Assembly (NCBI RefSeq): GCF_022513565.1 | Contig: NZ_JAKWBE010000022.1 | Coordinates: 1 to 64,000 of the forward strand | Length of the DNA: 64,000 nt | DNA from: Streptomyces gilvus | GTDB lineage: Bacteria; Actinomycetota; Actinomycetes; Streptomycetales; Streptomycetaceae | Direction: 5' to 3' | Part shown: piece after piece, positions 60,399-64,000 of the stretch | Position numbering within the stretch: the stretch's first letter is position 1 | How the letters are laid out: every line of letters begins with the position of its first letter | Translations under genes and position numbers: made by a program | Notes under the pieces: model-generated | Database searches by the model: none | Told to the model about the DNA's origin: nothing | The model's input: only the letters and a program-made list of their open reading frames with translations

Positions 60399-61075
60399 TC
60401 CCGCAGCGCGCACAGCAGGTCGACGCGGTTGCTGGTGATCGAGTCGACGCCCAGACCGATCAGCCGGCGCATGGAGCGGCGGGTGTCCGGGGTCCACACC
60501 GACAGCAGATATCCGTCGTGCTGGACGCGGGCCGCGAGGTCGCGGTCGACGAGGGAGAAACGGTAGTTGAGCCAGCGCGGCTTGACCGCGTCCAGCAGGG
60601 CGGGACGCGGGGGAGCCAGGCTGGTGCAGGTCAGGGCGATCTCCGCGGCCGGATCGGCGCCGCGCACGGCGAGCATCGCGGCGGCGTCGGCGCAGTAGTA
60701 GACCCGGTCGGCCGCGCCCGCCTCCCGTACGACGTCCACGACCCGCCGCGCCGTGCGCACCTCCCGGGTCCCCGGCAGGTCCAGCATCACCCGGCTGCCC
60801 CCGGTCGCCGCGAGCGCTTCAGCGAGGGTCGGCACCGCGCCCGCCGTCAGCCCGCGCACCTCGGCGGCGGACAGCGCGAGCAGCGGACGGTCCTGCTCCC
60901 ACAGCCGCTTCAGCGTCTCGTCGTGCAGCAGCACGGGCACGCCGTCCTTCGTGAGCCGTACGTCGATCTCGACCGCGTCCGCGCCCCGGTCGAGCGCGGA
61001 ACGCAGCGAGTCGATCGTGTTCTCACGGAAGCGGTAGGGGTCGCCGCGATGGGCCACGGCAGTCAGCGTCTGCAT
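60380..61075 (-). CDS. Glycerophosphodiester phosphodiesterase family protein
   Basis: A 231-residue GDPD. The signature AHRGDPYRFRENTIDSLRSA (residues about 7-26) supplies the first metal/catalytic His and Glu, AVEIDVRLTKDGVPVLLHD (about 36-54) the second set (Glu, Asp and His). It hydrolyses glycerophosphodiesters to glycerol-3-phosphate and alcohol. No signal peptide, so probably cytoplasmic. The length is short for the family but complete. The start ATG 61075 is 48 nt downstream of the adenosine deaminase-like gene, so co-transcription is likely. Confidence 0.93.
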   Translation of the reverse strand: MQTLTAVAHRGDPYRFRENTIDSLRSALDRGADAVEIDVRLTKDGVPVLLHDETLKRLWEQDRPLLALSAAEVRGLTAGAVPTLAEALAATGGSRVMLDLPGTREVRTARRVVDVVREAGAADRVYYCADAAAMLAVRGADPAAEIALTCTSLAPPRPALLDAVKPRWLNYRFSLVDRDLAARVQHDGYLLSVWTPDTRRSMRRLIGLGVDSITSNRVDLLCALRDYTRER

Positions 61076-61122
61076 GCGCCCATTGTGTCGGGACGCACCG
61101 GGACCGGGGGAGGCGAGGTGAC

Positions 61123-62184
61123 TCAGGGTGCGAGCCAGTCCGTCGTGTACGTGTCGATCTCGTCCTTGATCCGGCGCTTGCCGGCCTCGTCCAGGAAGGA
61201 CGCCTCGACCGCGTTCTTCGCGAGGTCGGCCAGTCCCCGCTCGTCGAGGTCCAGCAGGCGGGCGGCGACGGCGTACTCGTTGTCGAGGTCGGTGCCGAAC
61301 ATCGGCGGGTCGTCGGAGTTGATCGTGACCAGGACGCCGGCCTGCACGAACTGCGCCAGCGGGTGCTCGTCGAGGGTGCGGACGGCGCGCGTGGCGATGT
61401 TGGAGGTCGGGCAGACCTCCAGCGCGACGCGGTGCTCGGCGAGGTGGGCGAGCAGCTTCTGGTCCTGGGCGGAGCTGGTGCCGTGCCCGATGCGCTCGGC
61501 GCGCAGGTGGGTCAGCGCGTCCCAGACCGTCTCCGGGCCGGTGGTCTCGCCGGCGTGCGGTACCGAGTGCAGGCCGGCGGCGATGGCACGGTCGAAGTAC
61601 GGCTTGAACTGCGGGCGCGGTACGCCGATCTCGGGGCCGCCGAGACCGAACGAGACCAGGCCCTCCGGGCGCAGCCGGTCGTCGGTGGCGAGCCGCGCGG
61701 TCTCCTCGGCTGCCTCCAGGCCCGCCTCGCCGGGGATGTCGAAGCACCACCGCAGTACGGTCCCGAACTCGGCCTCGGCGGCCTTGCGGGCGTCCTCGAT
61801 CGCCTCCATGAAGGCGCGCTCGTCGATGCCGCGCCGGGTCGAGGAGAACGGAGTGATCGTCAGCTCGGCGTACCGCACCTGCTGCCGGGCCAGGTCACGC
61901 GCCACCTCGTAGGTCAGCAGCCGGACGTCCTCCGGGGTGCGGATGAGATCCACGACGGACAGATACACCTCGATGAAGTGCGCGAAGTCCGTGAACGTGA
62001 AGTAGTCGACCAGGGCCTCCGGGTCGCTCGGCACCCGGGAGTCGGGATGCCGTGCCGCCAGCTCCGACACGATCCTGGGGGAGGCGGAGCCGACGTGGTG
62101 GACGTGCAGTTCGGCCTTCGGCAGCGAGGCGATGAAGGCATGCAGATCACGCGGCACACGCGGCTCGACAAGACGCTCGGACAA
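61123..62184 (-). CDS. add: Adenosine deaminase-like protein
   Basis: A 353-residue metallo-dependent hydrolase of the adenosine deaminase family. The first metal pair is ELHVHHVGS (His27, His29), the catalytic HAGET lies near residue 208, and SDDPPMFGTDL near 285 provides the Asp pair. The HHVGS segment replaces the usual HLDG/HLEG motif of adenosine deaminase, so substrate specificity may differ. The TTG at 62184 has an excellent GGGGAGGAACC site and removes the disordered upstream frame. It lies upstream of the phosphodiesterase gene. Confidence 0.87.
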   Translation of the reverse strand: MSERLVEPRVPRDLHAFIASLPKAELHVHHVGSASPRIVSELAARHPDSRVPSDPEALVDYFTFTDFAHFIEVYLSVVDLIRTPEDVRLLTYEVARDLARQQVRYAELTITPFSSTRRGIDERAFMEAIEDARKAAEAEFGTVLRWCFDIPGEAGLEAAEETARLATDDRLRPEGLVSFGLGGPEIGVPRPQFKPYFDRAIAAGLHSVPHAGETTGPETVWDALTHLRAERIGHGTSSAQDQKLLAHLAEHRVALEVCPTSNIATRAVRTLDEHPLAQFVQAGVLVTINSDDPPMFGTDLDNEYAVAARLLDLDERGLADLAKNAVEASFLDEAGKRRIKDEIDTYTTDWLAP

Positions 62185-62641
62185 GGTTCCTCCCCGCAAC
62201 AGCGCCCCGAACGCAGCGACTCGGGACGCGGGTGATCGGCTGATCGATGACTCGGGATCATCGTAGGCCGGGGGTGAGGGGTGGGCGGCGGATGGTGGGG
62301 AGGGAGACGGGCGGGCGCCGGGGTGGTGGGGTGTGGGGACGGTGGGGGGCGGGGAGTTGGTGGGGCGCGGGACGGTGAGGAGGGAGACGGTGAGGGCTGG
62401 GGCGGTTGGGCGTGGGGACGATTGGCTGTGGGGGACGGCGGGGGGCGGACGGTGGGGAGGCGGTGGGGAGGAAGGCGGTGGCGACGGAGTCGGTGGGGCA
62501 TGCGGGGGCCGCTCGCGGTGGTGGCGTGGGTTTGACGCGGCGGGGGTGTGTGGTGCGGAGGGGGTGGTCGGTGACCAGGCGGTGAGCGAGGTGGGGGGAG
62601 CATCTACCATGGCGTGACGATCGATTGAGGGGGACGGGGAC
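62185..62641. other. 457-nt G-rich intergenic stretch
   Basis: Between divergent genes. From about 62266 to 62603 the + strand is almost free of C-runs and packed with GGG and GGGG blocks, with loose repeats of GACGGTGGGGAGG. A canonical four-run quadruplex motif lies at 62297-62315 (GGGG-A-GGG-AGAC-GGG-C-GGG). Open frames through it give only Pro/Ser/Thr or Gly/Val low complexity, so no gene is called. Confidence 0.7.
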
Positions 62642-63580
62642 GTGGCGGATCAGACACAGCCGGGTGGGGGCGCGGGAGCCGAGCAGGACCCGTGGGCGCC
62701 GCCGGAGCGCAAGACCTCGCTGGACAAGGGCGCCTCGTCGGCCCCCGGCACACAGCCCGCCCCGCAGGACCGGCAGCCCTCCGCCCAGCCGCCGTCCGCA
62801 CACGACCAGGCCACGGTGACGTCCTTCCCGTCGGACGGCTTCGGCCCCCCTGCACAGGGCACCCCCGGCTCCTACCCCCCTGGCCAGTCCACCCCCGGCT
62901 TCGGCGCCCCCACCCAGCCGGCATCGGGGTCCGGTTTCGCCGCCCCGGGTCAGGACACTCCCGGACAGGGGACCCCTGGCTTCGGCGCCCCGGAGCAAGG
63001 GCAGGGGGCCGGTTTCGCCGCCCCCGGTCAGGACGCCGCCGGTCAGGGAGCCCCCGGCTTCGGCGCCCCCTCCTACGCCCCGCCCGGCGCCCCCGGCGCC
63101 CCGAACGGCTGGGCCGAGTCGGCCGTGCCGCCTCCGCCCGTCGCGCCCGGCGCGGGTCCGGGCACCCAGGGAGCCGGGCCCGGCGGCTACGGCTACCCCG
63201 CCTACCCGCAGGGCTACGGCTGGCCCGGTATGCAGGCGCCCCCGCAGAACGGCATGGGCACGGCGGCGATGGTGCTGGGCATCCTGTCCTGCTGCCTGTT
63301 CTGCATCTACGGCATCGTCGGCCTGATCCTCGGCGTTCTCGCGGTCGTCTTCGGCGTCAAGGGCAAGCGGCGCGCGGACCGTGGCGAGGCCACCAACCGC
63401 GGACAGGCCCAGGCGGGCTTCATCACCGGCATCATCGGCATCATCCTGGGCCTCGCCACGATCGCCCTGCTGATCGTCGGCATAGTCCTCGCCATCAACG
63501 ACGAGAAGAACCGCACGGACGACGAACCGTCCTACAACTCCGCCCCCAGCATCTCGGCACCACTGCTCGCGCAGGGCTGA
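62642..63580 (+). CDS. DUF4190-type membrane protein with Gly/Pro-rich N-terminus
   Basis: A 312-residue protein. The first 205 residues are Gly/Pro/Ala-rich with repeated GFGAP and GQGTPGFGAP units. Two membrane segments follow at about 208-240 (GILSCCLFCIYGIVGLILGV) and about 262-290 (FITGIIGIILGLATIALLIV), separated by a short basic loop (KGKRRADRGEATNRG), the typical DUF4190 hairpin. Such proteins are common in Streptomyces, with no known function; they may localise in the membrane as oligomers. The GTG follows GGGGGACGGGGAC. A hairpin follows downstream. Confidence 0.88.
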   Translation: MADQTQPGGGAGAEQDPWAPPERKTSLDKGASSAPGTQPAPQDRQPSAQPPSAHDQATVTSFPSDGFGPPAQGTPGSYPPGQSTPGFGAPTQPASGSGFAAPGQDTPGQGTPGFGAPEQGQGAGFAAPGQDAAGQGAPGFGAPSYAPPGAPGAPNGWAESAVPPPPVAPGAGPGTQGAGPGGYGYPAYPQGYGWPGMQAPPQNGMGTAAMVLGILSCCLFCIYGIVGLILGVLAVVFGVKGKRRADRGEATNRGQAQAGFITGIIGIILGLATIALLIVGIVLAINDEKNRTDDEPSYNSAPSISAPLLAQG

Positions 63581-63616
63581 CGGCACGACTGACGGCAGAG
63601 GACTGACGGCGCAGGG

Positions 63617-63642
63617 CTGAGCGCGGGCGAACCCCCGCTCAG
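63617..63642. terminator. Hairpin after the DUF4190 gene
   Basis: CTGAGCGCGGG (63617-63627) pairs with CCCCCGCTCAG (63632-63642) with one mismatch around a short loop. Confidence 0.65.
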
Positions 63643-63849
63643 CTCCTGCCCAGCACTCCCACAGCGCCCCGCGCCCCCATCACCGCTGACCTTGCCATTC
63701 AGCCCCTGCTCGCCCCCCAGAAACCGCCCGCCTCCCCCACGGGAACCGCCGATCCGGTCCCGGCTCACCGTCCCGGATCCGCCCGCCCCCACTCCGGGTC
63801 CAGCCGCTTCACTCCCGCCCAGCCCCTCCCCACATCACCCGCACCCCCG

Positions 63850-64000
63850 CTACGGGACCTCAGCGGACTCAGCCCCGGCCACCCCCTCCCGCAACCGCCC
63901 CCGCGCCTCCATCAACGCGAACCCCAGCAGATTCAGCCCCCTCCACCGCTCCGGATCCGTCGCCGCCTCGTCGTCCGCCGTGAGGCCGATGCCCCACACG
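63850..64000 (-). CDS. NADAR-family protein, C-terminal part (partial)
   Basis: The last 49 codons of a leftward gene whose beginning lies right of the window. The translation runs from VWGIGLTADDEAA through WRGLNLLGFALMEARGRLRE to a TAG stop. This is the conserved C-terminal pattern of the NADAR (YbiA-like, NAD- and ADP-ribose-associated) superfamily: WGxGL...WxGxNLLGxxLMxxR. Members remove ADP-ribose from guanine or act on riboflavin intermediates. The active-site parts upstream are not visible. The 269-nt gap between it and the DUF4190 gene has no gene. Confidence 0.82.
   Translation of the reverse strand, partial: VWGIGLTADDEAATDPERWRGLNLLGFALMEARGRLREGVAGAESAEVP

Overview
The window is chromosomal DNA of a Streptomyces-type actinobacterium. 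The support is very high GC with G/C-ending codons, frequent GTG and TTG starts, LAxTG-type sorting signals, a pSAM2-type integrated element and many ECF or LuxR regulators. No tRNA, rRNA or CRISPR array was seen.

Region 1 (1 to about 9.7 kb) is the right part of an actinomycete integrative and conjugative element (AICE). It holds the N-terminus of the integrase (the rest lies left of the window), an excisionase, a RepSA-type initiator, small spread/transfer proteins, an FtsK/TraB-like DNA pump and a Pra-like protein, all leftward. A rightward HTH/PLD-type regulator sits behind an inverted-repeat operator, followed by a Nudix protein (compare the pSAM2 immunity factor Pif) and a convergent HD-domain protein. 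A structured non-coding stretch with nested inverted repeats then precedes a GC-poorer cargo gene with a PD-(D/E)XK-like nuclease motif.

Region 2 (9.7-25.3 kb) is core chromosome: rlmN; a TPP riboswitch followed by a three-gene thiamine-type ABC transporter; a DinB/mycothiol maleylpyruvate isomerase-like protein; a sortase-anchored LAETG surface protein; a LOG-family protein; a VOC protein; an ABC exporter pair; and a polyamine/GABA block (class III aminotransferase, Lrp regulator, aminobutyraldehyde-type dehydrogenase, polyamine-binding Tat lipoprotein).

Region 3 (25.3-55.5 kb) is an extracellular contractile injection system (eCIS, phage-tail-like) locus of the Streptomyces type. The leftward operon, with mostly 1-4 nt overlaps, encodes a response regulator, a DUF4255 cap protein, an AAA+ ATPase, sheath, two tube proteins, tail-assembly-like small proteins, a long disordered VQRT-repeat protein, LysM hub, VgrG spike, gp25, baseplate J, a P2-I-like protein and a zinc-ribbon/transmembrane/glycan-binding-like protein (candidate CisA). 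Two rightward genes sit inside it: a DUF4157 (eCIS core) protein with a C-terminal aspzincin-like protease, and a membrane protein. To the right are a LAL-type LuxR regulator carrying five 27-29-residue tandem repeats and a 1,698-residue protein of unknown function. The N-terminus of that giant protein resembles the N-terminus of the DUF4157 protein, so it is my best candidate for an undescribed eCIS cargo.

Region 4 (55.5-64 kb) carries a small sorting-signal protein with a class F-type sortase, an ECF sigma factor coupled to a repeat-rich membrane protein, a second ECF sigma factor fused to a membrane/extracytoplasmic domain, a glycerophosphodiester phosphodiesterase, an adenosine deaminase-like protein, a G-rich intergenic stretch, a DUF4190-type membrane protein and the C-terminus of a NADAR-family protein.
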